Of a DNA stretch of 64,000 nt, positions 12,458 to 25,923 are shown in pieces. Position 1 is the first letter of the stretch, and every line of letters starts with the position of its first letter. The DNA is from Physcomitrium patens. Lineage: Eukaryota; Streptophyta; Bryopsida; Funariales; Funariaceae. The notes beneath the pieces were generated by a model. The model was not told the origin of the DNA. It saw nothing but the letters and a program-made list of their open reading frames with translations, and did not search any database. Position numbers and translations under genes: made by a program. Location: assembly GCF_000002425.4 (NCBI RefSeq), contig NC_037269.1:8199067-8263066 (forward strand), given 5' to 3'.

Positions 12458-14570
12458 AGGTGGATATTTTGCTCTCTGTGTATTTTAGGAATAGCTGCTT
12501 CATTCTATTCTATTCTATGTGATTTGAAACCTAGTTAGTTTTGGATCTAGCCTCAGGCGCTGGTTGAAGATATATTGGCTTAGCTTGGTTTGGGTTACCT
12601 TTTGGTTACCTTGCGGGATTTGAGAATTTTAGCTGTTTTGTCGTGCAGATGTGAGTGCCATTTATGGCAGGAAATTGTCTTCATTTTGTGCTTCAGCAGC
12701 ACAGATCCTGGTTACATAATTCTCTTCAAAAACTGTTCTGGGTTTTTAGACAAGTTTCAACTGACTCAGATCACATGGGAGTTGCCAACTTTACTTGAAG
12801 CATTCCATCCTGATGATTTGATGAAAACCAGCAGTTTATCCTCGTTTTTACTGGAATTTCAGAACTTCGTCAAAACACCTTTTTACATTATCTTTTGTAG
12901 CCACTTCTTAGCTACTCCATTGACATGAATGGTCTTTAAAGCCAGGTGAAGGCTGTGATCGTATGTCAATTCACAACTACAACCTTATGTGCAGTAAACT
13001 TGTTATGTGCAGGGATTACCTGTCTCGAGATAGTTGTGCCGGGTTAGGTATCAGTTGCTAGGATCATTACAAGGGTGCGTTCATGGAATCCGGGTTGGAT
13101 TATTACTGATATTTGTGATTTATAATCAACCTCTTTGATGTGCAATTTTTTCCACGTTCATTTTGAGCGATTTGGGTACACCATTTTCATGATTAGTACT
13201 GAACTTTGTATTTTGGTCCTGAAGGTATGTTAGTTGTTGGGTGCTTAGTTGAGTGAGTTAGCGATAGCACATTTATTTTTGGTGATGATGTGAACCAAGA
13301 AGTGCATAATATTTCTTATCTTATTTAGTACAAAATCCTAACCCTTCCAGTTCATCAAGTGCCTGATAACTCCTGGTCCTCGAGATGCACTGTGCCTTAG
13401 CAGTCTCTAAGGCCTAGCTACCATGCTTCTAAAACCGAAGTCTCAGCCGAATCTTGCGAGTAGGTGGGACACTTATGTGCTACTGGTATTAATAACTCGA
13501 TTTGTGTAGCTATATATTTACATTTTTGTAGACACGTTTATGTGTAACGATTCAGAAGTGCGTGTGGATATGCCAATGGAGTTCACATCTCTTAATAAAT
13601 AATAAGAAGAGTACCAACTCCTAAGACTGAACTAAATTGAAAAAGATACCATTATGGAATTTTTGTGTGTTGTAGAAGTACATTGCTTTACTTGGCTGGT
13701 TGTTGCTGTTGAAGACTACCCAACATGTAAATTTATCATTCTGCCAAAAGAAATTAGAAGATTCGTTGTCGACAACAGAAACTACAAATTGATGTTCGTA
13801 CAAAATGACGGAGTCGCTATTATACTAAAGTCCAAGTTTCGGTATTAATTGGATCCTGCTATCACAACTGTTTAAGTTGACAACTGATTTAAAGACACGA
13901 ACACTAGTGAATTCATTATTCTTTTTAGTATTGTTTGGGTCAATTAACGTTTTTTATACATAAATTAGCGTGGTTAATTTGGGAGCAGAGAAGAAAATTA
14001 TATTTATGATATTTAGTGGGAACTCACTGGTATCCAACTGTACAAGCTTATCAGCAAATTTATGTATCTAAGATATATACTGGGATAGTAGCACGTTGCT
14101 GTCAAAATAATTGCAGAAAATCCTTTTTGCATTTTTATTTTGTACTCGTTCAAGAAAATCTGTAGCCTCTTAATTGATCTCTTCTTTTATTTATTATTAA
14201 AATTAGTGCATGAAGTGAACTAAAGCCACCTTTATCACTTGGGTTTGAATTGTACATCATTAGGTTGTTGAAAACCACTCTTATTATGCAAAAGCCCTTC
14301 TAATGCAATGTGAGAAGATTTATTAGATGTAAGGTTCTACTCCTATCTATTATTTGCTTGTTTCTTTAAGAATAGAGATAGCAGGTGAATAGCAAAATCC
14401 TCAATCAAAACTTGAATTCTATGCCAATGAAAATCCATTAGACAACATTTATATGCAAGCAGAGTTTGGGGATTCATTTGCAAAATTGTTACAATGTGAA
14501 AAGAATTTTTTTAATGGTAATAAGAAGAGTGTCACAAGATGTGTTGAAACATGTTTTCATAACTTTGAAA

Positions 14571-14574
<4 letters not shown>

Positions 14575-14601
<27 letters not shown>
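14575..14601. repeat. (AT)n microsatellite
   Basis: Uninterrupted AT dinucleotides, about 13 units. Confidence 0.95.
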
Positions 14602-14605
<4 letters not shown>

Positions 14606-14823
14606 AAAATAATATTTTAAAAAATACTTACACATGGTGATGATATCTTAATAGAATTGAAGAGGTAATAACACTTAGAATAATTAAGATGCAAAGTGGT
14701 AATGCCTCTACCTGACCATGAAAAGTTGGTATTAAATATATATTTTTTGAATAATATTTCTTTTAAAATGGTGTTAAAGAGAATTGTACACATGTAAATT
14801 ATTATTTTGAATTAAATATAATG

Positions 14824-14851
14824 ATATATATATATATATATATATATATAT
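14824..14851. repeat. (AT)n microsatellite
   Basis: Uninterrupted AT dinucleotides, about 14 units. Confidence 0.95.
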
Positions 14852-15070
14852 CCTCAATTGTATAATGAACTTGTAGGTTTGAAATTTAAGGTTATCTTTA
14901 AAGCTGATGCTTATAAAATCTCACAAGTTAAGCAATAAATAAGTTTTTCTTTTGTTTATCTCATTCATTGTTAGATTTCAATAAAAATTCTATTCTAGAC
15001 TTTATCACAGAAGATTAGAACATTTTATTCACAGAGAAAAAGAAAAAGAAAATTATATATAGATATATAA

Positions 15071-15078
<8 letters not shown>

Positions 15079-15104
<26 letters not shown>
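15079..15104. repeat. (AT)n microsatellite
   Basis: Uninterrupted AT dinucleotides, about 13 units, preceded by ATAC units. Confidence 0.95.
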
Positions 15105-15765
15105 GTGCTGTTGTGTGCTTGTCCAAAGCTTCTGATTATCAACACAGCCAAGCATGAATGAGCAAATATTTCCAGCTCCCCCAACCCAGTAAACCAGCCA
15201 CCGAACTCTTCAGTCAAAGGGAGTTTCCAAGCTTATTGTAGATATGCTAACCAGCCACCAACTCCTAAATCCCAGCGAGTGAAATCCAGCCCTAAAGGAG
15301 CTGTAAGAAGGCATGCACAGTAACATCAGTAATATGCACTCCACTCCCTTCACTTCACCATGCTCACTGCACTTCAAAGCACTTGCACCACGCCAGTGTT
15401 CTTCCTCTACATTCCCACTGAAACCCTTAAAGTGTGTCCTTTCCTTTCCTCTTACACTCACTTGCTTGTGCTGCGAAGTCTTCGTTTCAGATGAGAATAA
15501 CATTGTTGATATCTGCACAGAAGTGGGTTGTGGCGCTTAAGGCGAGGTCGAAGTCGAAGGGGATCTGTGGGTAGCATGTGGAAGATGACCTCACGTTTTT
15601 CTCGGTCTTGCATGGGAACAAGATGAAAGGTGCAGGAAGTTCCTGGCGAGTTGGGACAATTTTATTGAGATGCTGTTGCGTCAAAAAGAGGGGCCAGGAA
15701 CATTCTTTCATGGCCACGTTCTAATGTGGGGATGAATTTTGAGAGGCTGCATTGCGCTTCGTGCC

Positions 15766-16205
15766 ATGTCGTCCGAAGGGGATCGGAGTTCGATGGGTAC
15801 AGTGGCGATGTTGTGTAACGTTTGCACAGTGTTGGATCAATTGCTGCGTCGAAAGCCGGTGAATCTTGCGAGCGTCGGTCACTACGGGGAGAGTGTGGCT
15901 TGGTGGACCCAAAGCAATTTTAACCCCTACGGTCGATGTGTGAGTAGATAGTGTACTTATCCATACTCGTGTTTCGGTATGTGTGCCGCATGTGCAGTAT
16001 ATTTTAGGCACGATCACGCAGGTCGAGTCTCTTCGGCATCACGGAAGCTCTTCCTCGGGCTCATCAAGTTAATCCTACGACGTCCACCGATGGGCGAGAA
16101 CAGGAAGCTCAGGGAGTTCCAGAAGGGCTCAAAGATAATTTATCTGAATGCGATTGCTGCACAGGTACATGGTGGAGGCATGCATCGGGACGGATCAACT
16201 ATTGA
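15766..16205 (+). CDS. possible small two-exon gene, unrecognised product
   Basis: Exon 1 (15766-15939) starts ATG TCG TCC and ends at a strong donor (GTGAGT). Exon 2 (16008-16205) starts after TTTTAG and ends TGA. The two join in phase 0 and give 123 aa. The first half has CNVCTVLDQLLRRKPVNL and then VAWWTQSNFNPYGRC; the end has LSECDCCTGTWWRHASGRINY. Cys and Trp clustering and a higher GC content than the flanks argue for coding. I do not recognise the family. A different acceptor (after GTGCAG at 15996) would give another frame. It lies just upstream of the PR-10-like gene on the same strand and could also be that gene's promoter region. Confidence 0.35.
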
Positions 16206-16686
16206 ACTGTGATCAAAATGACGTGCAGCATTCCCCACCCAATAGATTCGTAACGCAGTAAACAAATCTTCAGTGACAATCACCACATAACTTTACTGGA
16301 TGTATTTTCTCCGCATTTTCTTGGTGATATTGAAACAAAACTATAAAATAATGAAACGATGTGTTCAGAGTATCAATTGGTGATAGATGCCACTTGCTCC
16401 AGTACAGTGCTGCCCCCCTAGTTGGTGAAAGAAATGTGAAGTGATCCCTGGTCAGTCATTTCTTGTCCCAGTTTGTGTATTCTCATTCGCGATCGGAAGA
16501 CTCGTTCACGCTCGTTGGTAGTAATTCCTGCAAAATCGACGACCTCTCATCGTTCAAGTGCTTTTCTCACACTCGAATTGTCCACCATTCAGATTGTGAG
16601 TCCTCTGTGTTATCTGTAGGGCGTCTATTTGCTTAGCATCAAGTTTAACCTGCAACAACGTAGAGTTTGTCGAGATTTCGAGCATC
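16206..16686. other. short intergenic region upstream of the PR-10-like gene
   Basis: No ORF or repeat of note. It should contain the promoter and leader of the next gene; I cannot place a TATA box with confidence. Confidence 0.5.
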
Positions 16687-17427
16687 ATGCCTTCCATGGA
16701 AGACAGGCGTGTTCTGGATTTGCCGCTGGAGCGTGCTTGGAAGATAGGCAAGAATTCGTTTGAGATCCTTCCACAGCTGATGCCTGAATACTTCGAAAGC
16801 ATTGATCTGGAAGAAGGTGATGGCGGTCCTGGAAGCGTTTTTGTTCTTACGATGGGGCCTGGTATGATTCCTCCCTCTGTGGTCTTCTCGAGGTTCATGA
16901 TCTGCCTGAAACAAGTTTATGTTGGAAGTAAAGAACTGTCCATGTAACAAAGTATACGCACAAAAACCACTTTCCAGACCCCAGCAAGTTCCCTTTTGTT
17001 AATGGTCTGTTCTGTCCGCTGCTAGTTGCAAATATCTAGAGATTCCCAGTTCATGAATCACTACGAACAGAAGGCTAGGTACTATAACAGCCGCTGACAC
17101 ATCTCCATGGTCGGATAAAACGCAGCAATGCCAGGGGGAAGGGGGAGAGTTGTGAGGGAGAGAGTGGACATGCGGGATGACGATAGGCACAAACTCAAGC
17201 ACACTACCATAGAGGGAGGTGACCCCCGGTACAGCAGCTTCTCATCCAGCATCAAATACGAAAGCGGGCCCTACAGAAACACTACCATCCGCACCTGGAC
17301 TGCAAAATACACACCAGCACCTGGAGTGTGGGCACCCCCTCCGGAGGATCTCAAGGGCCTCTCAGAGAAGATAACTGAGACTCTTCACAACTACGCAGCT
17401 GAGAATCCTGACTACTGCGCATATTAG
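16687..17427 (+). CDS. Bet v 1 / PR-10-like (START superfamily) ligand-binding protein
   Basis: Two exons, 16687-16861 and 17135-17427, join in phase 1 and give 155 aa, the normal PR-10 length (about 155-160). Residues 44-50 are GDGGPGS, the glycine-rich loop of Bet v 1 proteins, preceded by PEYFESIDLEEG where family members place the first strands. After the intron come VVRERVDMRDDD, KYESGPYRN and a C-terminal helix EDLKGLSEKITETLHNYAAENPDY, again in family order. An intron shortly after the glycine loop is also common in this family. The fold is a cavity that binds hydrophobic ligands; PR-10 proteins are cytosolic and often stress-induced, and a few relatives are enzymes (norcoclaurine synthase). 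No signal peptide is seen. The ligand cannot be told from sequence. Confidence 0.85.
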
Positions 17428-18081
17428 AACCTTCCAGAACCAGGAATCCGAGAAGGATGCAGACGGAACTCACGAGTAAGATTTTAACAGTATATGTATG
17501 TATTACGTGCATCATATCTTTAACTGCTGTTAATGGCTAGAACCTTGTATGTTGTAATTGAACGGCCTGTCCGAAAGTTAGGTTTCTTTCGCCTCCAAAT
17601 ACACAGATATGCATGTGAAAGACAACTGTGTAGCTGTTTTGGCTGGCAGGAAACTAAAACCTCGAGAGGTCTAAATTAGAAGCAGGTCTTTGAAAGAGTT
17701 GGATGTCAAGTGCTTCTCTTTAATTCGAGTATATATTGCCGGTCACCACTGAGAAGGTTAGAAGTTCGTATATGGACTTGAGTAACATACATGCCAAGTC
17801 TTACAAGATACTTAAATTCTTGGTTCACAAGCTATCCGCGGCAGTGTTCCATGGAGAGCTCCAGAAAGGCCTGCATATACGGAGCTTTGCTACCACCCAC
17901 ACAAATCAATTATGAAGTGTGTTGGAACAAACCAATCCGCTCGGAATCATACCACCAGAACGCAGTTGGAGCATCCTAGTCACGGCCTAGGCACATGTAC
18001 CAAACTGAACCCACTACATGAATGCAGCACATTGAGAACATTTGAAAAGAGAACTCGCCTAACTTGGGCATTGGAAATAAT
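17428..18081. other. convergent 3' flanks
   Basis: This space separates the stop codons of the PR-10-like gene (plus strand) and the PPR-SMR gene (minus strand). Both 3' UTRs must end in about 650 bp, so the transcripts may overlap. No coding exon is seen. Confidence 0.6.
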
Positions 18082-21000
18082 TTATGAAGGGGTCAAATTA
18101 CCCAATTGCAGGCGATCCCCGTACAAGGAGACCCACCTGACAACTTGTTCAGTTTCCGCTTGTAAGTGTGCTGGTCCGTACTCTCTACTACTTTGAGTGA
18201 AGGGAATTCCAAAGGCCCTAACAACTTCCTCGATCGTCTGCCTAACTACCCCCTGTCCTGAACCTTTCCCTGTATACGGCCTGTAATCAGTATCGATTTC
18301 CTTTCTACCACCAGTGATAAGTAATAACCTTGGTGCGATTACTGAGCATGCTGCAGCCCGCTCAGCAACCTCGTCTAACCAATGCAGGAAAGCTATTTGC
18401 GAGGCACCCTTTGAGAGGCTTCGGAGGTCCAAAGACCACGCTTCGTCGTTGTACTGCGGACGTGGAAAATCCTCGACTACTTCACGTGCTTCCAGAAACA
18501 CTAGTCTTGCTCGCAGACGCAAACGTCGTTCCCATAAAGCGTCGATCAACGCATTGTAGAACGATGAATTCGATTTCACTCCTCTCGTCAGTGCATAAAT
18601 TTTAAAGAAGGATACAACCTCTTCAACAACAGAATCAGATTGAAATGTGATCGAGGAGACAGAGTCATCAATGTGGTGTGTTGGAGGTGGAGGGAGCTCA
18701 GATCTGACAGCATCATTGGCAGGTGGCGTAAACACCAGACGGTAGGCTACTTGTAGTGGTTCAAACTGGCTGTTCACCATTGCCCTAGCCAAAGGTGCGA
18801 ATAACTTATCGTCCGGTTCTCCACATGCTGAAATCAAAGTTCCGTATCCTGCTACGTCGGGTTCAATTCCTTTTCTCCCCATCTCGTCTAGAACTGGCGC
18901 TGCGTGGGAGTACCATCGGCCTTTGGTATAAAGATGAAGCATAGCTCCATAAACAGCAGTATTAAGTGGGCCTGTTGTGTCTTTTGCTGCTGCCAAGCAT
19001 ATCTGGACACAAGAACAAATTAGTCCAAAAATAGTGCAGGTGACATCAGGTTCAGAACAAGAGAAAACTTGTTGTACCATCAGTTTCGACCATGGAAACC
19101 GGAAAGGGACTAAATTAAATTCAATTTAAACAACAAAACATTGCAGTAGAAAAGGAAGCGAGAAGTAATGTCTCAAAATGAAAGAGGAGCATGATTTCTA
19201 CCTCGTGGCCATATCTTGTCCAGCCACGCCGTGCACATGCGTGAATCATGGTGGCATATGTGTGACCACTTGGCTCCACTCCATCAGACAACATTCTTCG
19301 GTAGAGCTCATCAGCTTTTTCATATCGACCAGCTTGAACAACAGCGCTTATCAGGGAGGTGTATGTAACTGTATCAGGGCGGTAACGACACTCGATGAGG
19401 TCTACATACAACTGCACAGCTTCCTCATCTCGACCTGCCTTCCCGCATGCATCGATAATCATATTAAATGCTACTAACGATGGCTTCATGCTCTGCCCAA
19501 CACCACAACCATGTCAAAACGAGATCCCATTACCTGTTGTAGGGTAATGAGGGTGCTGCAATGTCCGTTTTTCAGCTGAAATCACAACAGACTAACATCC
19601 TCAGACTTCTAACTCTATTGCAAATAACGACGCTTCAGAGAAGACAAAATTCCAACACAAAAATGTGCAGCCCTTACCAGCTTGTATTCGCGAAAAACAC
19701 TAAGAGCTTGATCAGGTTTGCCAGCCCGACAGTATGCAAGCAGCAAAGCATCGAACGAACCACATTTGGCATCCACGCCTGCTTCTCGCATTTGCTGAAA
19801 GATGTCCTCCACCAACTCGGCGTGTCCTTTTTTTGCATGAAGGTGCATCAGCTTTACCCAAACCTAATCATTACCAAGCAGAAAATAATAATTACAAAAG
19901 GGGGTCTACAATTCACACAGAGACAGCACTTTGACGAGGACCCTGCGATGAAAATAATGAAAGAATTTAAAATGTTCATCAAGCCTTAGTAACGGTTATG
20001 GTTGGCTTTCATTCTCTTAATAATTGCAAGAGATCGTAACGACCAACTGGATTTCGACACACTTCAACAACAGTACTGCGAGTCATCACCAGATGATAAA
20101 TTCGACTCTCTTCTCCATTCTCATTGCAACAACTTTGACAAACACATGAGTGGATTGCAGTTGACTAATATTGAAAATGTCGACTGAAAACTTAATGGTA
20201 AGAATTAGGTGAGCGTTCATTTGACAATAATGCACCAATTTGGAGATGTAGGATTTCGCTTATCAGAAACAACTCCATGCTCCCAACAGTTGCATCACAG
20301 ACATCTGTTGTTACACTTGTGGATGCTCAAAAACGAACTATTTTTCATAAATGGACAATCACTAGAAATGAGGGTGCGGAGTGTGTAGCTCGAAGGAAAT
20401 CAAAATACCTTTGAGTCAATCTGGTAATTGGCTGCTTTCATCTCTTGAAAAACAAGATCCGCATCTTCCGCTACGTTCGCATTCCAACATGCTGTCATCA
20501 GCTCCGACAATACTTTGTATGAAACTATGATATTGCCGCCACGAACTCCTTGCAAAAGTTGCATTGCCTTCTCCAGTTGGGGCTTCTTTCCAGCCAAGTA
20601 GGCAGTAATCACCTGCACCATATGCCAACAGCTAAATACGGGCGAAGGTTTTACGTTTGCACCAACTACTGAAGATGACTGTCTTTTATAACGAGCCCAT
20701 GCCCTGACTTCGCCGCCAGAAATCAACAGATATAATCAATCTAACTAGTGTCAATTTCATGATCTACATCAAATATCGACAGAGCAGTTATTTTGGGTAC
20801 CGGAGTATAATGTAGTGCGTTCAGATGCATACCCTTTCATAAGTGGTAGGATCAGGTTTAGCTCCATATCTTTCCATTTGAAATAACACCTGTGAAGCTG
20901 GGTGGACATATCCCATACGTCCATAACCCCTTACAAGAGAATTGAAGAAAAGAGTGTCTGGATCTACTCCTAGGCTTCTCATCTCCAAAATGAGAGCCTC

Positions 21001-22934
21001 AACTTCTGCTTCCCTCCCATGCTTAGCCAGCACTCCTCCAACTGTCGTAAATGTCTTGAGGAGCTTTAAGTTCCTCTCTCTGCAACCAATTTTCACATTG
21101 TAGGTTGGTTGAAAGGCTGAAACTCGGAGAAATTTAAACGACATTGTCATGAAAAGAAAATGCCGTGTTCCATCCACCTCACAAGCATTTTATACACTAC
21201 CACGCAGAAGTGTTGTTTGAAGGTGCTATTATTTACTTGTCAACCACGTCGTGTGAGGGGACTAGCTGTGCTGAGAGGACGCTCTTTGTTTTTACGATGT
21301 TGAAAATGCTGAGGACAAGTTTCCAATCGACATCCCCTATCTGCGCCAAGAGCTTGTTCCATTCTTCTGGCGTAAATTTCCCTGTCCATGGTGCTAGAGT
21401 TCTCTCGACGTCTTCGCCTCCCTTCAATGCTGCAATGACCTCCACAAGCTCCGGCCGTCCCACAGTACCCCGTTTTCTTTTTTCTGATTTTGCTGGCCCG
21501 TTCTGTTAAATCATAATGTTAAAACTCTTCATTAATCATCTTGGAATGTCACAAATTACAGGCCTCTTACGTCAATGACCTTTGGTAGGGGGGACTACCT
21601 ATCCAAGTTCGGATTTTGGGATGAAGATCAATGTTCCACTGTATATTGTCACAACATATAAGGAGAAAAGAGTGTTCCAATTCCGGTTTTTCTCAATCCA
21701 AAAAAAAAAAAAAAAGAAAAAAAAAGACATGAAGTATGCTCAACAAGCACGAAGATGCCTTGAACATGGCTGCCATAAGTGATAAGTCTAATAGGCAATA
21801 GCTTTAACAATAAGACCTAAGAATCACTTCGATTTTGATGTACCAGTAAAGGGTATCTGACAATGCCCTGCAGTATTCACCCATTGCGGATTCCAAAGAA
21901 GAACCAGAACTAATCGGTCATACGTGCCTAATGACTTAGACAAAATCCTCAAATATGAATACGACAGACGACAGCATAAGGTCACGATGACTTAGAGACC
22001 GGTTGCGAGAGATACTGATCACTTCTAAAACCACAAATTCAGTTGAAATTAGGCAAATACAGCCTCGAAATTCCGAAGAACGAAGGAAAGGTAAAAAATT
22101 ACCAGCAACTACGCTAGCAAATGCCGCTCAATCTAACAATGTGATCATAAGCTAAGTAGATAACACTCGGCGATGATACAGTACATCACAGTAGGAGTCA
22201 GCCACATAATAGAAACAGAAATAATTCTCTGCTTGAAAAAACATTGAATATCCACGAAAGTGCCAACCACAAATCAGAACGTGCTTTGAAATGTATCACA
22301 TTGTAACTCGCAAACGCGACCTGCCAGAACACTTCATGAACTCCTGTACTCCAAGAGGCAAGAGGATAGCGGCACTAGCAGTACTCCTTATGGTAATTGC
22401 TGGTCCACCGAAAAAACTTCTAAGTGCATAGAAAGCTCAAGGTACTCACAATCTTGAGACGAGACGAAACGTCGAGATTCTCGCGAAATTATAGAAAAGT
22501 ATTATCTCTCAAGCTATGCGACAGGCAGAAAATATTCCCTAAAGAGACCATGACACCAAAATGCACCCCTAATACAGAGAAAAAATAAAATAATAAAAAA
22601 ACAGACTCACCTTGTCCGCCTTCACCGTATTCACCTGCGCCTCTCCGACTGACGCGTCCTCGCCGGTATCTAAAACCTCCGACTCAAAAACCCCCGCGAC
22701 AGCGCACAAGCGGCACCTGCCCCCGACCTTCGTCACCAAATCCTGCCATTGGCACGCCTTGACACCACCTCCAGCTTGCAACCCGCCCGCTCTGAGCCCA
22801 ATCCAGCTCACTCTCGCACTCACCCCATTGCTGTGGGCAACAACAACACCGCCACTCTTGTGACCCGTGGAGGCCGACGCCGCGATGTTCAGAGACGAAA
22901 ACTCCAGCAGCATGGAAGCAGCGCAATTGGTCAT
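18082..22934 (-). CDS. PPR-SMR protein, probably organelle-targeted
   Basis: Seven exons join in phase on the minus strand: 22934-22611, 21502-21237, 21079-20833, 20612-20409, 19863-19678, 19492-19202, 19002-18082, giving 812 aa. Exon 1 is Ser/Ala-rich with few acids near the start (MTNCAASMLLEFSSLNIAAS), like a plastid transit peptide. P-type pentatricopeptide repeats follow, for example VDPDTLFFNSLVRGYGRMG, VAFNMIIDACGKAGRDEEA, DTVTYTSLISAVVQAGRYE and HTYATMIHACARRG. Near residue 655 is FYNALIDALW, also found in GUN1 and pTAC2. An SMR-type domain runs from about 695 to 785 (WSLDLRSLSKGAS, then LLLITGGRKE and TGKGSGQGVVRQ). P-class PPR-SMR proteins bind RNA or act in plastid gene expression or signalling. 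I cannot say which Arabidopsis member is the orthologue. The donor GTAAAT after exon 2 (phase 2) restores the frame into exon 3. Start is the ATG at 22934; an in-frame GTG lies upstream. Confidence 0.9.
21700..21725. repeat. poly(A)-rich run in PPR-SMR intron 1
   Basis: A run of A interrupted by one G, on the plus strand, within the 1.1 kb first intron of the minus-strand gene. Confidence 0.85.
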
Positions 22935-23531
22935 TGGAAGAACCTCAATTGCGCACACAGGAATTCCCCCCTTCCCAAGGGCACGCAGGGGAATCCGAGA
23001 GCAATGAAACGACGACGATGATGTTGATGATAATGCTCACAAGCAGGAATGTGGCACCACTTGAATAATATTTCCTGCGCCGGGGGTTTGTTTGGCTTTC
23101 CTACCGCTTCTGCATCAGAGCAAGCAAGCAAACAAACAAACAAGTAAACAAATTGTGCCGGTGTGTGCAACACTTAGAGTCGTATCTCTCTTTACTGCCG
23201 AGGAGGATGGATACGTATCCTATCGTATGTGTACATTGTAGTCGTATCAATACGATTATGAGGTAGTTCTGTGGCGTATCCGATGGTTGTTGGGAACGTG
23301 GGGTTTTTGTGTTCCATTATCTTGTTCCCGATGAGAGACTTGAGGCTGGGATTTTGCGTTTGCATTGGGAGCTTGTGTTGGTGTGCTTGTGGACCAAATT
23401 CTTAAAGAATGAAGTATTGTAGTAGTTGTAGTAATAGTAGTAGTAATAGTGGTAATAGTAGGGGACTTCTAAATATTAGAGTTAGAAAATTTAAAGAGGC
23501 GTTGTTCTTTACATGATGGTGTTCCAAAGAA

Positions 23532-23536
<5 letters not shown>

Positions 23537-23564
<28 letters not shown>
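23537..23564. repeat. (TA)n microsatellite
   Basis: About 14 TA units followed by CATA units. Confidence 0.95.
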
Positions 23565-23567
<3 letters not shown>

Positions 23568-24521
23568 GCATACATACATACATATTTTAAGTGCAATTGT
23601 GCAATGGGTTCTTTATCTTGGAACGTGTTGTGTATTATATATTATATCAAAATTAATGTAGGCACTTTTTTCTAGATTATATAAAATATTTTATAAATAA
23701 ATTTTATTCAATTATTAATATTTGTCATTTTTCCGCTTTTAAAGGTATTCAATCTTCTTCTCGTACACAGCATATATTGGATGCATGTATCCATTGAATC
23801 AAGATTACTTTGATATATTTTAAAACTAAGATAAGTTAAAATATATTATAAAATCTATATGACACGAAAAATATCTTAAAAGTCCATATCATATTTTTGT
23901 AATTTAGACTGAAATTATTGTTGCTTTTTGATGTAATTGAAAATATATTATTATAAATTTAAAATAAATACAACTTTCAATTGAAACTAGAAAATTGCAA
24001 TATGAATGGATGAAAACAAATAGGTTTAAAACACATATAAATATAAATATATATATATACAAACATATTCATATTAAAATTAGTCAAAAACTTTACTGTC
24101 TATGAAATTTGATAGCAAATATTCAATTGGTTCACTAATAAATTTTGTAGAAAATAAGAGTTTACAATTATATAGACTAAAAACTATGAGAATCTACAAT
24201 TGATTAAATACCTATAAGTTGATAACAATCTTTTGATTAAATACCAATAAATAAATAAAAATACTAAAGAATTATATACTTAGATAGAATATGATATATA
24301 TATTAAATAATAATAATAATAATATATCCATTTACTAAATCAACTCACTTTATTGAAACTCATCCCCACCTCCCTCATTCCTAATCCCCATTGCCTCTAT
24401 TTCCAACCTCCCTCCCCTTTGTTCCCCTCTCATGTTTCCAACTCTCATCTTGATCTCTCTTATTTTCCATAATAAGGTGGATTAATTTAGTAAATTGATG
24501 GATCATTTTACCGTTTTCTTG

Positions 24522-24523
<2 letters not shown>

Positions 24524-24552
<29 letters not shown>
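24524..24552. repeat. (TA)n microsatellite
   Basis: About 14 TA units. Confidence 0.95.
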
Positions 24553-24555
<3 letters not shown>

Positions 24556-25897
24556 ATTTAATATTGTAGTACTTTTTATTATTAAAAAATACTAAAATAT
24601 TAGAATATTTAATATAACTATTATAAAGATCATATTATATCTAAATATGCATAGATATCAAGTTATGTTTATTTTTTATGATATTTTAATAGTATTTTAT
24701 TTGATTAATTTTTAAATATTTATGATTTTTCATTTAAAAAGTTACACCAAAATATTTTCAATTTTAAATCTATATTAAATTATTAAAATTAAACTAAGAG
24801 ATAAAATTCCATCAATTATAACTATCTAAATCTTTTCATCTTCAAAGAAAAATTTGGGATCTAAGAACAATTAAGTTCTATTATAAAACTAAAAGCTTTA
24901 AAGTTTAATTTTAACTTGTAGTAATATTTAAGCAGATACCGACATTAAACTTACAACTAAAAAATCAAGTATTCAAGAATAATATGTGTATCAATAATCC
25001 TTTATTTAATATATAAATATATTTTTACTTATCTATCTTTATTGAATGTAATGACACAAATTAGAAATAATAGCATCTTGTTTAAATTTGTTTATATAAC
25101 AAAACTTATTTCCTCTTTAGCAATCATATTGTCTCTGTAGATGAATGGGTACAATTCTACTCTAATACCAAAACTTTGAGGTACTAAAAGATTTGACTAT
25201 TTTAGACCATAAATAGATTTATTATAACATATTTTAAGATAAATAAAATTTTAATTTAAAATACATATATATATAGAAATAAAGTATTTTTATAAAATAA
25301 ATACATTAACAAACAAACAAAATGAAGTATGTTATACTCAAAATAGATAATTACTCTTAACTTCATTCCTACTCCACTACTTTCAATCATGTATGTCTTG
25401 ATTATCTATTCTTTTTTCTTTTTTCTTTTTTACATTTTTGATGTAAAATTAATCCAACTTATTCTTTGTGGATTCCCTTTTAAGAATTTAACAAATAAAA
25501 ATTAAAAAAAAAAAAATACATCATAAAATACCACAACTCTATGATATTCATGAATGCATATCAAATAAAACATGAATAGAAATGGACTTATTCACACAAT
25601 ATAATACCAAATATAAATATTTCTATTTGCTCTCTGTAATCCCAACAACAACATGAATTTCATCAAATAGCATACAATGCAAATATAAAGTAAATAAATT
25701 AACGGCTATCATTTTTTCATATGTAGAAAATTGTTGTCCAATATCCATCTCACTCCATCAACAATCAAGATCAAGTTATAAAATGCACTTGACCTTTCAT
25801 TCCATTATTTCCAGCTTCCGCCACAGTCCTTCCAAAGAGATGAAATGCAAATATAAACATATATCAAACATGACATATCACCATGAGAGAGAGAAAG

Positions 25898-25923
25898 ATA
25901 TATATATATATATATATATATAT
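25898..25923. repeat. (AT)n microsatellite
   Basis: About 13 AT units after a GA-rich stretch. Confidence 0.95.

Larger units (their letters stand above)
12458..15765. other. AT-rich intergenic region
   Basis: The CBP20 3' UTR lies at the left end (TTCTATTCTATTCTATG near 12505-12522). From about 13500 the region is AT-rich with three (TA)n runs and no coding exon I can support. The ORFs at 13621-13848 and 15210-15717 lack splice context and similarity. Confidence 0.6.
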
